From: Rhizobium sp. L51/94
Lineage (GTDB): Bacteria; Pseudomonadota; Alphaproteobacteria; Rhizobiales; Rhizobiaceae
DNA: 64,000 nucleotides
Direction of reading: 5' to 3'
Assembly: GCF_019355555.1 (NCBI RefSeq)
Contig: NZ_CP072141.1
Coordinates: 411,501 to 475,500, forward strand
Below are positions 12,007-21,435 of this stretch, one piece after another. The position numbers and the translations under genes are program-made. Within the stretch, counting starts at the first letter, position 1; every line of letters begins with the position of its first letter. The notes under the pieces are model-generated. The model had not been told where the DNA came from. It was given only the letters and a program-made list of their open reading frames with translations, and ran no database searches.

Positions 12007-12046
12007 CGCGGGGATTTCTGCCGCAAAAAGCCGAATTCTCCCCGCG
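12007..12046. terminator. Long-loop inverted repeat after the DUF4345-like gene
   Basis: CGCGGGGA and TCCCCGCG are perfect 8-bp arms separated by 24 bases. It sits 26 bases beyond the minus-strand gene that stops at 12073 and upstream of the atp promoter region. No T tract follows, so the role as terminator is uncertain. Confidence 0.4.
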
Positions 12047-12072
12047 ACGAGTTGGCGCAGGTCAAATTCTGC

Positions 12073-12456
12073 TCAAATCCAGCCGAGAAAATAGATAATC
12101 GGCAAAGCTGCAAGAGCTACCTGGATGACAAGCATCACCAGGTTGACGACGACGTTTCCACGGTCCGACATCAGCGACAGCACCCTCCCGAATGCTGCAA
12201 GCGCGAAAGACGTGCCGAGGGCGAGATAAACCATGGGCTGTGCCAGAAGGATCGCCATCAGGCCGAAGCCGATATACGATCCGCCCATCGACCGGGCCTC
12301 CGCATAGGCGCCGAGGCGACCCTCGCGCGGCTGCAGACCGAGAATGCGATAGGCATATCCAGGCGCAAACATCATGAAGAGCCCGAGCAAGGCCGTAAAG
12401 GCAGCCGCGCAATAGGCGAGCTGTTCGCCCCGTTCAGTCGGAAAATAAAATTCCAT
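12073..12456 (-). CDS. Small membrane protein, DUF4345-like
   Basis: 127 residues with about four hydrophobic segments (AYCAAAFTALLGLFMMFAPG, IGFGLMAILLAQPMVYLAL, a mid-helix with SFALAAFGRVLSLM, and a C-terminal VNLVMLVIQVALAALPIIYF). It resembles the DUF4345 family of small inner-membrane proteins, for which I know no function. The ATG at 12456 is favoured because the extra upstream codons are not membrane-protein-like and GGGA precedes the ATG. It follows priA on the same strand after 117 bases. Confidence 0.65.
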   Translation of the reverse strand: MEFYFPTERGEQLAYCAAAFTALLGLFMMFAPGYAYRILGLQPREGRLGAYAEARSMGGSYIGFGLMAILLAQPMVYLALGTSFALAAFGRVLSLMSDRGNVVVNLVMLVIQVALAALPIIYFLGWI

Positions 12457-12573
12457 CACCGTTCCCAAATCATCTGAAGCATTGCCGGCCTTATGGCACG
12501 AAGTCCGTGTCGAGGAAATATGGATGCCCCGCCCCATGGTTTTGGTAACCAATGCTGTCGGCAGCGGCTCGGT

Positions 12574-14793
12574 TTACAAAAAGCTCTGCGGGTCGATATC
12601 GAGTTGCACATGGACGGAGCCGCGCTCCTTCGGCCCTTGCGCCAGCAGGGTGCGCAAAAAACCCTGCATGTCCGAATTGCGCCGGCCGTGCACCAGGAGC
12701 CGGAACCGATGCCGGCCGCGCACCAGCGCCAGCGGCGCTTCCGCCGGCCCGAGAACGGCAATGCCCGGCACGTTGGGCGCGGCGTTGCGCATACCGCGCG
12801 CATGGGTTTCGGCATCCTGGCGCGTTTCGGCCGAGACGATGATCGAGGCAAGCCGTCCGAACGGCGGCAGCAGAGCTCTTTCCCGCTCCGAAATCTCGCG
12901 TTCGTAAAACGCAGCCGCGTCACCCGAGACGATCGCCTGCATGACGGGATGCTGCGGCTGGTAGGTCTGCAGCAGGCCATGGCTTTTCAGGCCGGTCCGA
13001 CCGGCGCGGCCGGTGACCTGGCTCAGCAGCTGGAATGTCCGCTCGGCCGCCCGTGGGTCGCCATTGGCAAGCCCGATATCGGCATCGACGATACCGACCA
13101 GCGTCATCAGCGGGAAATTGTGGCCCTTCGCCACCAGCTGCGTGCCGATGACGATATCCGCCTCGCCATTGGCGATCGCCTCCAGCTCCAGCCGCAAGCG
13201 TTTGACGCCGCCGAGAATATCGGAGGACAGGACGATGGTCCTTGCATCCGGAAAATGCTTCTCCACCTCCTCGGCGACGCGCTCGACACCGGGTCCACAG
13301 GCCACGAGATGATCGAAGGTGCCGCACTCCGGGCAGGCTTCCGGCGTCCTCTCCGCATGGCCGCATTGGTGGCACTGCAACTGCTGGCGAAACCTGTGCT
13401 CGACCAGCCAGCTGGAGCATTGCGGGCACTGGAAGCGGTGTCCGCAGACGCGGCAGAGGGTCAGCGGCGCATAGCCGCGCCTGTTGAGGAACAGCAGCGC
13501 CTGGTGCCCGTCCGCGACCGTCTTTCCAACCGCACGCAACAGCACCGGCGACAGGAAACCGCCGCGATCTGGAGCATGCCGGCGCATATCGACGAGGTGA
13601 AGATCCGGCAACGCCGCATCGCCGAAGCGCGTCGGCAGGTGGATGGTGCTGTACCGGCCGCTCTGGCCGTTGACCTGGCTTTCGACCGATGGCGTCGCCG
13701 ACACCAGCACCACGGGAAAATCGCCGATCCGGGCACGCACCACAGCCATGTCGCGGGCATTGTAGAAGACGCGGTCCTCCTGCTTGTAGGCAGGGTCGTG
13801 CTCTTCGTCGACAATGATCAGCCCGAGATCCTCGAACGGCAGGAACAGCGCCGAGCGCGCACCGGCGACCACGCGCACATCCCCCGTTACAGCTTGCCGC
13901 CAGACCTTTTCGCGCGTGCGCGGTGCGAGATCGGAATGCCATTCGGCGGGCTTCGATCCGAAGCGCTGCTGGAACCGCTCGAGAAAACTTGCTGTCAGGG
14001 CAATTTCCGGCAGCAGGATCAGCACCTGCCGTCCCTGCCGCAAAGTCTCGGCAATCGCCTCGAAATAGACCTCGGTCTTGCCGGACCCGGTGATCCCGTC
14101 GATCAGAGATACCGAGAACGTCGCGTTCCTGACCTCGTCGATCACCTCGACTGCCGCCTGCTTCTGCGGCCCCTCCAGCCGGGCAGCGACGAAATCCGGA
14201 TCCGGCTTGGCAACGACAGGCGGCGGGGTGAGGAAGATGGTCTCGAAAACCCCCTGCTTTACCAGACCGTCGATCACGCTTGTCGACACGCCGGCAGCGT
14301 GCGCGAGGCCGCTACGCGTCCACGAAGGCGCGCCGACGGCCATTTCCAGCACGCGGCTTCTGGCCGGTGTCAGCCGGTCGGGTGCGCCGCCGACGAACTT
14401 GAGCCCCTCGACCATCGGCTCCGGATCGAAGGCAGCCGGCACGCGCAAGGCCATCCGCGCCACATGACCGGGTGGCGAAAGCGTGTAGGTCGCCACCCAG
14501 TCGATGAAGTCGCGCATTTCTTTCGCGAGCGGCGGGCAGTCGAAGACACGGGTGATCGGCCGCAGCTTCTTGGGGTCGACGCCGTTGTCATCGCCACCGT
14601 CCCAGACGACGCCGATCACCTGGCGCGGACCCAGCGGCACCTGCACGACCGAACCGGGCTCGACCGCCATACCCTCGGGCACGGCATAGGAATAGGGCCG
14701 AGGCGCAGGCATAGGCACCAGAACTGGCACAGTACGCGTCACCGGCGGCACCTTCGCAAGCGCGCCGAACAGATCGGAGGAATCGTTGTTCAT
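12574..14793 (-). CDS. priA: Primosomal protein N' (replication restart helicase PriA)
   Basis: 739 residues. PriA recognises stalled forks and reloads DnaB. Visible are the N-terminal 3' DNA-binding region, Walker A GITGSGKT at residues 233-240, the DEEHD box about 90 residues later, and a zinc domain with paired cysteines (CRVCG, CPQC, CHQCG, CPECG) typical of the family. The length is normal. It is followed by the DUF4345-like gene and preceded by an acyltransferase on the same strand. Confidence 0.97.
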   Translation of the reverse strand: MNNDSSDLFGALAKVPPVTRTVPVLVPMPAPRPYSYAVPEGMAVEPGSVVQVPLGPRQVIGVVWDGGDDNGVDPKKLRPITRVFDCPPLAKEMRDFIDWVATYTLSPPGHVARMALRVPAAFDPEPMVEGLKFVGGAPDRLTPARSRVLEMAVGAPSWTRSGLAHAAGVSTSVIDGLVKQGVFETIFLTPPPVVAKPDPDFVAARLEGPQKQAAVEVIDEVRNATFSVSLIDGITGSGKTEVYFEAIAETLRQGRQVLILLPEIALTASFLERFQQRFGSKPAEWHSDLAPRTREKVWRQAVTGDVRVVAGARSALFLPFEDLGLIIVDEEHDPAYKQEDRVFYNARDMAVVRARIGDFPVVLVSATPSVESQVNGQSGRYSTIHLPTRFGDAALPDLHLVDMRRHAPDRGGFLSPVLLRAVGKTVADGHQALLFLNRRGYAPLTLCRVCGHRFQCPQCSSWLVEHRFRQQLQCHQCGHAERTPEACPECGTFDHLVACGPGVERVAEEVEKHFPDARTIVLSSDILGGVKRLRLELEAIANGEADIVIGTQLVAKGHNFPLMTLVGIVDADIGLANGDPRAAERTFQLLSQVTGRAGRTGLKSHGLLQTYQPQHPVMQAIVSGDAAAFYEREISERERALLPPFGRLASIIVSAETRQDAETHARGMRNAAPNVPGIAVLGPAEAPLALVRGRHRFRLLVHGRRNSDMQGFLRTLLAQGPKERGSVHVQLDIDPQSFL

Positions 14794-14873
14794 TACGGCA
14801 GACCATGCCCGGAGTTGGAAAGAAATGAAACCGGCGAATGGTGCCGAATGATCACCAACTTGGGAATGTCGCG

Positions 14874-15827
14874 TCAGAGCGAATTCGCAACGAGCGGGCG
14901 CGGTGCCAGCTCGCTTGTCGGTGACGAAAGCGGCGTGAACTCGGCATCGGCGTCCGCCGCCATGTCATGCACCGTCAGCTTTTCCAGCGCCCTCGTCACT
15001 TCGTTGACATCGCCTTCCAGTTGGTCCGGGGATATCAGCTTGCCGACGCGGAAGTCGAAGCGGTCGCCGCGCTTGTTGAGCAGTTCGTAAAACACCGTCA
15101 TGTCGCGGAGTTCGGTGGACCATTTGGCAAACCAGTAGAACAGGCCGGAATTGCGCGCCGACAGATGCACCGGCAGGATCGGCAGATTATATTTTCGTGC
15201 CAGCGCGACCGCCGACGTCTTCCACGGCCGCTCGTTCAGCTTGCCATTCGCCCAGTAGGCAATGCGACCGGAGGGAAACAGGACCATCGCCTTGCCTTCC
15301 TCGACCGTCTTGTTGGTAAGAACCAGCGTCTCGCGCGTCTTCAGCTTACTCTTGTATTCATCGCGCCATTCGACCGGAATGATCATCTCGGCAAAGCGCG
15401 GATTGACACGCACCGCGTCCCGATTGGCAAACACCATCATGTCCGGCCGGCGCGCCTTCATCAGGTCGAAGATCGCCACACCGTCGGCAATGCCGGTCGG
15501 ATGGTTGCTCACCAGAATGAAGCCGCCGCTGGCCGGAATACGCTCGGCATTCTGGCAGCGGATGTCGAGCTGCAGCAGGTCGCTCATATATTCGAAGGAC
15601 TGGAATCCGGGAAGCTTGGCGACATCGTCGGCAAAACGGATCGCCTTGTGATAGCGCAGCAGCACGTGCAGGAAGGGACGGATGAGCGGCCAGAAAGGGC
15701 TCTTGACGATCTTCTCGCCGCGCTCGGCGATCAGCGTATCGACGATATGGCCGGGCCTTCCCTGCGACACCAGGGCGATGGCGCCGGCAAGCTGTCCGAG
15801 GGTCGAGGTAGAATCGCGGCGCGTCAT
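14874..15827 (-). CDS. Lysophospholipid acyltransferase-family protein
   Basis: 317 residues. The motif SNHPTGIADG is the active-site block of the acyltransferase subgroup with H-x5-D spacing, and FPSGRIAYW is the second conserved block. Such enzymes acylate lysophospholipids or other membrane acceptors at the inner membrane; the acceptor here is unknown. The ATG has AGGA 6 bases upstream. It sits divergent to xerC, sharing a ~140-base intergenic region. Confidence 0.8.
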   Translation of the reverse strand: MTRRDSTSTLGQLAGAIALVSQGRPGHIVDTLIAERGEKIVKSPFWPLIRPFLHVLLRYHKAIRFADDVAKLPGFQSFEYMSDLLQLDIRCQNAERIPASGGFILVSNHPTGIADGVAIFDLMKARRPDMMVFANRDAVRVNPRFAEMIIPVEWRDEYKSKLKTRETLVLTNKTVEEGKAMVLFPSGRIAYWANGKLNERPWKTSAVALARKYNLPILPVHLSARNSGLFYWFAKWSTELRDMTVFYELLNKRGDRFDFRVGKLISPDQLEGDVNEVTRALEKLTVHDMAADADAEFTPLSSPTSELAPRPLVANSL

Positions 15828-15966
15828 GGAAGGTCCTGCATGCTTATGTCGTGGTTATCGCGGCGTAAGATGATCGAAGCATGACACGCCAGCCGGAACG
15901 TTAGCGATTCCATAACTCTCATTGAGGCAAAGTGGCAGCCTAAAATTGGAATTCAAGAGGTTTACC

Positions 15967-16902
15967 GTGGGCGAGATCCTGATCATGGCCCATCCCCAGC
16001 TTCTGGACGAGCGCCAGAAATGGCTGGAGGCGCTCCGCAGCGAGCGCAGGCTATCCGCCCACACGCTGGATGCATATGAGCGCGATACACGCCAGTTCCT
16101 GTTTTTCCTCACTGGCCACCTTGCCGGCCCGACCACATTGAAGGACATCCAGGCCCTGCGCCCGGCCGATTTCCGCGCCTTTCTGGCGAACCGCCGCCGC
16201 GATGGCGCCGGTGCACGCTCGCTGGGCCGCAATCTCGCCGGATTGCGCTCTCTCCTGCGTTACCTGGAGAAAAAAGGGCTGGTGAACGCTGCCGGTGCCG
16301 CTGCCGTCCGCTCGCCGAAGCAACCGAAATCTCTGCCGAAGCCACTGTCCGACAGCCAGGCCATCAATGTCGTCAGCGACGAAGCCCAGATGCACGAGGA
16401 ACCCTGGATCGCCGCGCGGGACGCCGCCGTGCTGACGCTGCTTTACGGCTGCGGGCTGCGCATCTCGGAAGCGCTCGATCTCATGCCGGACGATCTCCGC
16501 CCCGGCGCAACGTCGCTGCGCATCACCGGCAAGGGCAACAAGATGCGCATCGTGCCGCTGCTGGCAGTCGTCGTCGATGCCGTGGAGCGGTACAAGCAGC
16601 TCTGCCCCTACGATCTCGACCCGGCCCTGCCGCTGTTTCGCGGCGCTCGCGGCGGAAAGCTGCATCCCGGCCTTATCCAGCGCGGCATGCAGAAACTTCG
16701 CAGCGCTTTCAACTTGCCGGAAACGGCAACACCACATGCGCTGCGGCACTCGTTTGCCACCCATCTGCTGGCCGGCGGTGGCGATCTTCGCACCATCCAG
16801 GAGCTGCTCGGCCACGCCAGCCTGTCGACGACGCAGGTCTACACCGGCGTCGATTCCGCCCGCCTGCTCGAAGTCTATGACCGCGCCCATCCGCGGGCTT
16901 AA
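15967..16902 (+). CDS. xerC: Tyrosine recombinase XerC
   Basis: About 311 residues. The N-terminal SAM-like domain (LRSERRLSAHTLDAYERD) is followed by the catalytic domain with all tyrosine-recombinase residues in order: Arg in GCGLRISEA, Lys in ITGKGNK, HALRH, LGHAS and the nucleophile Tyr in QVYTGVD. The Xer pair resolves chromosome dimers at dif. GTG at 15967 has AGAGG 6 bases upstream; an ATG at 15985 is the alternative. Assignment to XerC rather than XerD rests on my recollection of the rhizobial neighbourhood beside priA. Confidence 0.85.
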   Translation: MGEILIMAHPQLLDERQKWLEALRSERRLSAHTLDAYERDTRQFLFFLTGHLAGPTTLKDIQALRPADFRAFLANRRRDGAGARSLGRNLAGLRSLLRYLEKKGLVNAAGAAAVRSPKQPKSLPKPLSDSQAINVVSDEAQMHEEPWIAARDAAVLTLLYGCGLRISEALDLMPDDLRPGATSLRITGKGNKMRIVPLLAVVVDAVERYKQLCPYDLDPALPLFRGARGGKLHPGLIQRGMQKLRSAFNLPETATPHALRHSFATHLLAGGGDLRTIQELLGHASLSTTQVYTGVDSARLLEVYDRAHPRA

Positions 16903-16914
16903 ACTCCGGTTAAC
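16899..16914 (+). promoter_or_regulatory. Candidate CtrA binding site before the TraB/GumN gene
   Basis: TTAA-ACTCCGG-TTAAC matches the alphaproteobacterial CtrA consensus TTAA-N7-TTAAC exactly. It begins inside the xerC stop and ends 72 bases before the next ATG. A third TTAA occurs at 16922-16925. Confidence 0.6.
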
Positions 16915-16986
16915 CGAATGCGTTAAGAGAATATCCGCTCCGCGCGGGGTAGAGCAGATGCAGATCCCGTCCGCTGAAAGATCGTC

Positions 16987-18078
16987 ATGACATCAGTCTA
17001 CCGCCAGAAGACCCGGCCCGCCATCCTTTCGACGCTCGGCAACGCCGGCTTCTGGGCGGCGGCGTCCCTGCCCCTTGCATTCGCCGTCACGCTGGTTGTC
17101 ACGCTGGCTTCTTTTGCGCCCGCCCATGCCGCAGACGATGCGGCCTGCGGCGGCAGGAACCTGCTTGCCGAACTGCAGAAGAACGATCCGGCGAAATACG
17201 CGTCTTTCCTCGCTGACGGTGACAAGGTCGCGAACGGGCGCAGCATTTTCTGGAAGATTGAAAAGCCCGGAGTGAAGACCTCCTGGCTGCTCGGCACCAT
17301 GCACGTCACCGATCCGCGCGTGCTGGTCATGCCGAAGGGCGCGGCGGAAGCGGACGCCAAGGCCGACACGATCATCGTCGAATCCGACGAAATACTCGAT
17401 GAAAAGAAGGCGACGATGGCGATCCTCGCCCGCCCGGACCTCACCATGCTCGCCAACGGCGCGACGATCAATTCGCTGCTGCCGGCAGCCGACGCCGCCA
17501 AGCTCGAGGCCGGCCTTGCCAAACGCGGCATCACGCTGGGCGCGGTGTCGCATATGCAGCCATGGATGATCTCCAGCGTCGTCGCATTGCCGTCCTGCGA
17601 ACTCTCGCGCAAAGCCAAGGGCGCACAGTTCCTCGACCAGAAGATCGCCAACGACGCAGCCGCAGCCGGCAAGCAGGTCAAGGGGCTGGAAACGCTCGTC
17701 GAGCAGCTTCAGGCCATGGCCGACCTGCCGGCCGCCTTCCACCTGAAGTCGCTGATCGAAACCCTGCAGCTCGGCGACAAGATGAACGACGTCGTCGAGA
17801 CGATGACCGAACTCTATTTGTCCGGCAATGCCGGGGCGACGATGGCTATGCTGAAGGTCGTCACGCCCGATGGCGAAGACACCGATAGCGACGGCGATTA
17901 CGCCTCCTTCGAGCAGCGCATCATCCTCGACCGCAACAAGGTCATGGCCGAGCGCGCCGCGCCGATCCTTGCCAACGGCAACGTCTTCATGGCCGTCGGC
18001 GCCCTGCACCTGTCAGGCGACCAGGGCCTGGTCGAACTGTTCCGCAAGCAGGGCTTTACGCTGACGGCGGTTGATTGA
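16987..18078 (+). CDS. Secreted TraB/GumN family protein
   Basis: 363 residues with a long signal region ending in FAPAHA|AD, so it is probably exported. The mature part has the family's first motif WLLGTMHVTDPR, then IIVESDE, and a C-terminal MAVGALHLSGDQGLVELFRKQGF block, all typical of TraB/GumN proteins. This fold is proposed to have metalloprotease-like or hydrolase activity, but the biochemical role of bacterial members is not established to my knowledge. A CtrA-type site lies upstream. Confidence 0.82.
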   Translation: MTSVYRQKTRPAILSTLGNAGFWAAASLPLAFAVTLVVTLASFAPAHAADDAACGGRNLLAELQKNDPAKYASFLADGDKVANGRSIFWKIEKPGVKTSWLLGTMHVTDPRVLVMPKGAAEADAKADTIIVESDEILDEKKATMAILARPDLTMLANGATINSLLPAADAAKLEAGLAKRGITLGAVSHMQPWMISSVVALPSCELSRKAKGAQFLDQKIANDAAAAGKQVKGLETLVEQLQAMADLPAAFHLKSLIETLQLGDKMNDVVETMTELYLSGNAGATMAMLKVVTPDGEDTDSDGDYASFEQRIILDRNKVMAERAAPILANGNVFMAVGALHLSGDQGLVELFRKQGFTLTAVD

Positions 18079-18548
18079 TCTGGCGGCTCGAGGAGCGTCT
18101 CACCTAAGCAAATTTGCGGCCCCATAACACAGTTTTCGGCATGGGGGATAAATCCGGCGTGATTTATTTTTTCACGCAGTCAAATCAGGTTCTTACAGAT
18201 TTTCGAGGCTTGTTTCATCCCCATACCTGCCGGTGGGCCTATACTGCAGAGGTCAAAGGAAGGGGAAGCCGGGTCGCGAACCGGTCGCTCCAACGGGACG
18301 ATATCCGGTGTCCGATGATGGTTGGAAGCGATGATCACGAGGCGTTGGGCTGAGTGATCGGGATATCGGGTAGCGGAATTCGGACCCCCGTATCGATATC
18401 GTCAAATCGCAACCGATCGGCAGGCAGCCACACCCCGACACAAACAACACCAGCCACCCGGCTGCTTGCCATTTCCCCATCACGTTCGGCCATATCAGGC
18501 GCGACGCATTTTGGCATGCCTGCAGTTGGCTGGCATCGAAGCAAGCGC
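18079..18548. other. Non-coding stretch between convergent genes
   Basis: About 470 bases between the ends of the TraB/GumN gene and lpd. I see no convincing gene, RNA or repeat. A minus-strand frame at 18253-18483 starts with a hydrophobic segment and a lipobox-like VSGC but lacks a good ribosome binding site and codes poorly afterwards, so I do not call it. Confidence 0.45.
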
Positions 18549-18590
18549 AGGAGCGCCAGGGCGAGAGGCCTTGGCGCTCCTTTCGATTTT
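18549..18590. terminator. Strong hairpin abutting the lpd stop, possibly bidirectional
   Basis: AGGAGCGCCA and TGGCGCTCCT are perfect 10-bp arms, extended by GG/CC with one bulge. On the plus strand TTTCGATTTT follows. On the minus strand the hairpin comes directly after the lpd stop, without a T tract. Confidence 0.65.
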
Positions 18591-19995
18591 ACATATGGAT
18601 CGGCTTGAAGGCGGCAGCCATGGCTGCTTCCTTGACGGCTTCCGACATAGTCGGATGGGCGTGGCAAACACGGCCGAGATCTTCTGCAGAGCCGCTGAAA
18701 TCCATCAGCACGGCGATTTCATGGATCATGTCGCCGGCACCGAAGCCGATGATGTGGCCACCGAGGACCTTGTCGGTTTCCTTGTCGGCCAAAATCTTGA
18801 CGAAGCCATCCGTTGCCAGCATGGCGCGGGCGCGGCCGTTGGCGCTGAACGGGAACTTGCCGACCTTGTAGGCGACGCCAGCGGCCTTGAGCTCTTCCTC
18901 TGTCTTGCCGACGGAAGCCACTTCCGGCTGGGTGTAGACGACGCTCGGGATGACGTCGTAGTTGACGTGGCCGGCCTGGCCAGCGAGAATTTCCGCCAGC
19001 GCGACGCCTTCGTCTTCCGCCTTGTGGGCGAGCATCGGACCCTTCACGACGTCGCCTATGGCATAGATGCCGGCTACGTTGGTCTTGAAGTGGTGGTCGA
19101 TTTCAACGCGGCCTCTGTTGTCGAGCACGACGCCGGCTTCCTCGAGGCCGAGGTTGGCGGTGTACGGCTTGCGGCCGGTGGCAATCAGCACGACGTCAGC
19201 ATCGAGCGAGGTCGCTTCACCGCCCTTGGCCGGCTCGAAGGTGACCTTGGCGCCCGTCGCCGACTTCTCGACGCCGGTAACCTTGGCGCCCAGGTGGAAG
19301 TCCATCCCCTGCTTGGCGAGCAGGCGGTGGAACTGCTTCGACACCTCGCCGTCCATGCCGCCGAGGATGGTGTCGAGATATTCGATGACCGTGACCTTGG
19401 CGCCGAGACGCGACCAGACGGATCCGAGTTCGAGACCGATGACACCGCCGCCGACGACGATCATCGTCGCCGGGACCTTCTCCAGCGCAATGCCGCCGGT
19501 GGATGAAATGATGATCTTCTCGTCGAGATCGACGTGGACGCCCGGAATGCCCGCAACGTCCGAGCCGGTGGCGATGACGATGTTCTTGCCTTCGATTTCC
19601 TGGACCTGGCCATCATCGCCGGTGACCGAAACCTTGCCGGCCGAGACGATCTTTCCTGAGCCGATGAAGCTGTCGATCTTGTTCTTCTTGAACAGGAACG
19701 CGACACCCTCGACGTTCGACTTCACGGTGGCATCCTTGTGAGCCATCATGTTGGGCAGGTTCAGGGTTGGAGCAGCGACCTCGATGCCGAGCGCTTCCAT
19801 GCCGTGACCGGCCTGGTGGAACATCTCGGAGGCATGCAGCAGGGCCTTGGAGGGAATGCAGCCGATGTTGAGGCAGGTGCCACCAAACGTGGCGCGCTTC
19901 TCGATGACAGCGACCTTCATGCCCAGCTGTGCTGCCTTGATGGCGCAGACATAGCCGCCAGGGCCGGTTCCGATAACGATCACATCATAAGACAT
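18589..19995 (-). CDS. lpdA: Dihydrolipoyl dehydrogenase (E3)
   Basis: 468 residues. FAD motif VIGTGPGGYV at the N terminus, redox disulfide C41-x4-C46 in GGTCLNIGCIPSK, NAD motif VVGGGVIGLELGSV, and the C-terminal HAHPTMSE with the catalytic His. It reoxidises dihydrolipoamide on the E2 of 2-oxoglutarate dehydrogenase. ATG at 19995 follows AGAGG by about 8 bases. It is the last gene of the suc block, separated from sucB by three unrelated genes on the same strand. Confidence 0.96.
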   Translation of the reverse strand: MSYDVIVIGTGPGGYVCAIKAAQLGMKVAVIEKRATFGGTCLNIGCIPSKALLHASEMFHQAGHGMEALGIEVAAPTLNLPNMMAHKDATVKSNVEGVAFLFKKNKIDSFIGSGKIVSAGKVSVTGDDGQVQEIEGKNIVIATGSDVAGIPGVHVDLDEKIIISSTGGIALEKVPATMIVVGGGVIGLELGSVWSRLGAKVTVIEYLDTILGGMDGEVSKQFHRLLAKQGMDFHLGAKVTGVEKSATGAKVTFEPAKGGEATSLDADVVLIATGRKPYTANLGLEEAGVVLDNRGRVEIDHHFKTNVAGIYAIGDVVKGPMLAHKAEDEGVALAEILAGQAGHVNYDVIPSVVYTQPEVASVGKTEEELKAAGVAYKVGKFPFSANGRARAMLATDGFVKILADKETDKVLGGHIIGFGAGDMIHEIAVLMDFSGSAEDLGRVCHAHPTMSEAVKEAAMAAAFKPIHM

Positions 19996-20021
19996 CGAGA
20001 ATTCCTCTTGGATTTTTCCGG

Positions 20022-20660
20022 TTAGTCGGCGGCGCGCGCCAGGGCGAGACGAAGGCCGAAGCCGACCAAGGCCGCTCCGGTGATACGGTTGAACCATTTT
20101 CCGCCCGCAATGAAGCGGTCGCGGATCGGCTTGACGGTAAAGAATACCGAGACTGCGGCAAACCAGGCAACGAGCGCCGTCGCCATGCCGATGCCGTAGC
20201 TGAACTGGATGAGCGCAGGCGTGTCGTGGTGGACCAGGGTCGAAAACAGCGACAGGAAGAACAGCACTGGCTTAGGGTTCAGCGCATTGGTGATGAAGCC
20301 TGTTGCCAGGCATCGCCAGGCGGACACCGGCTTGCGGTCGTCTTCCGTCACCGCGATATCGGCAACCTTGAAACCCGGTTCCCGGAACGACTTGATGCCG
20401 AGATAGACGAGGTAGGCAACACCGGCCCATTTGATCACGCTGAACAGCAACAGCGATTTAGAGACGATCAGGCCGAGGCCGAGGATGGTGTAGCTGATGT
20501 GGAACAGCAGCGAAAAGCCCATGCCGACGCCGGTCATCATGGCAGCCCGACGGCCATGGACGACACTCTGGCGCAGCACGACGGCGAAATCGGCGCCGGG
20601 CACGACGATGAAGATGGAGAACACCGCCATCAGGCCCAGGAATTCGAACAGATATTGCAT
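20022..20660 (-). CDS. LysE/RhtB-family exporter
   Basis: 212 residues with about six hydrophobic segments. The family's PGADFAVVLRQSVVHGRRAA near the N terminus and the NALNPKPVLFFLSLF block in the middle are visible. Members export amino acids such as lysine, homoserine or threonine; the substrate cannot be read from sequence. GAGGGGGG lies just before the ATG. It sits 26 bases before lpdA and 13 bases after an SDR gene, so it is inside the suc-lpd transcript or has joined it. Confidence 0.85.
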   Translation of the reverse strand: MQYLFEFLGLMAVFSIFIVVPGADFAVVLRQSVVHGRRAAMMTGVGMGFSLLFHISYTILGLGLIVSKSLLLFSVIKWAGVAYLVYLGIKSFREPGFKVADIAVTEDDRKPVSAWRCLATGFITNALNPKPVLFFLSLFSTLVHHDTPALIQFSYGIGMATALVAWFAAVSVFFTVKPIRDRFIAGGKWFNRITGAALVGFGLRLALARAAD

Positions 20661-20673
20661 ATTTGCCCCCCTC

Positions 20674-21429
20674 TCAGCGTCCGCCGCTGACGTCTAGGAT
20701 GGCACCCGTAATATAGGAAGCCGACGGTGACAACAGGAACAACACCGCATCGGCAATCTCCTGCGCCTCGCCGGGCCGCTGCATCGGCACCAGATGGGCC
20801 AGATCCCGCGCCCGATCCGGAAGTCCGCCGGAAGCGTGGATCTCGGTGTCGATGATACCCGGACGCACAGCGTTCACCCGGATATTCTCTGCCGCAACTT
20901 CCTTGGCAAGGCCCGTCGTGAATGTGTCGATTGCACCCTTGGAGGCGGCATAGTCGACATACTGGCCCGGCGAGCCGAGCGTCGCTGCCACAGAGGAAAT
21001 ATTGACGATAGCACCGCCCTTGCCGCCATGCCGTGTCGACATCCGCCTGACGGCTTCGCCCGCACAAAAGATAGAGCCAGTGATGTTGATGCGAAACATC
21101 CGCTCGAGCCGGTCCCAGGACATCTCATCCACCCGCGCGGTCATGTCGACAACACCGGCATTATTGACCAGGCCGTCGATGCGGCCGAAATGAGTATCGA
21201 CGACTGCATACATCGAGGCTATCCCGGCAGCACTTCCGACGTCTCCCTCGGCGATGACAGCCTGCCCGCCGTTGCTTGCAATCTCATCGACCACGGCTTC
21301 GGCCGCGCTTCGGTTCGTCGCGTAGTTGACGACCACGGCGAAACCCTGCTTCGCTGCGGAGAGCGCGATAGCTGCGCCTATTCCGCGGCTGCCGCCGGTG
21401 ACGAGAAGCACGGGACGGTCGCTGCCCAT
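20674..21429 (-). CDS. Short-chain dehydrogenase/reductase (SDR)
   Basis: 251 residues: TGGSRGIG cofactor motif at the N terminus, NNAG, Ser in VNISSVAA, catalytic YAASK, and a C-terminal SYITGAILDVSGG. This is a FabG-like NAD(P)-dependent oxidoreductase without a predictable substrate. It is tightly packed between the MAPEG and LysE genes, all inside the interval between sucB and lpdA. Confidence 0.88.
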   Translation of the reverse strand: MGSDRPVLLVTGGSRGIGAAIALSAAKQGFAVVVNYATNRSAAEAVVDEIASNGGQAVIAEGDVGSAAGIASMYAVVDTHFGRIDGLVNNAGVVDMTARVDEMSWDRLERMFRINITGSIFCAGEAVRRMSTRHGGKGGAIVNISSVAATLGSPGQYVDYAASKGAIDTFTTGLAKEVAAENIRVNAVRPGIIDTEIHASGGLPDRARDLAHLVPMQRPGEAQEIADAVLFLLSPSASYITGAILDVSGGR

Positions 21430-21435
21430 ATCACG

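Noticed and set aside
12493..15090. An 865-codon plus-strand frame opposite priA
   Set aside because: Antisense shadow of priA; Arg/Pro/His-rich low-information protein.
15967..16902. Tyrosine recombinase as a sign of an integrated element
   Set aside because: It is a typical chromosomal Xer protein in a conserved neighbourhood; no attachment-site repeats, tRNA or phage genes are near.
18253..18483. Small minus-strand frame with a lipobox-like VSGC after a hydrophobic segment
   Set aside because: No convincing ribosome binding site, and the sequence after the first 25 residues looks non-coding. Kept only as a remark on the intergenic region.
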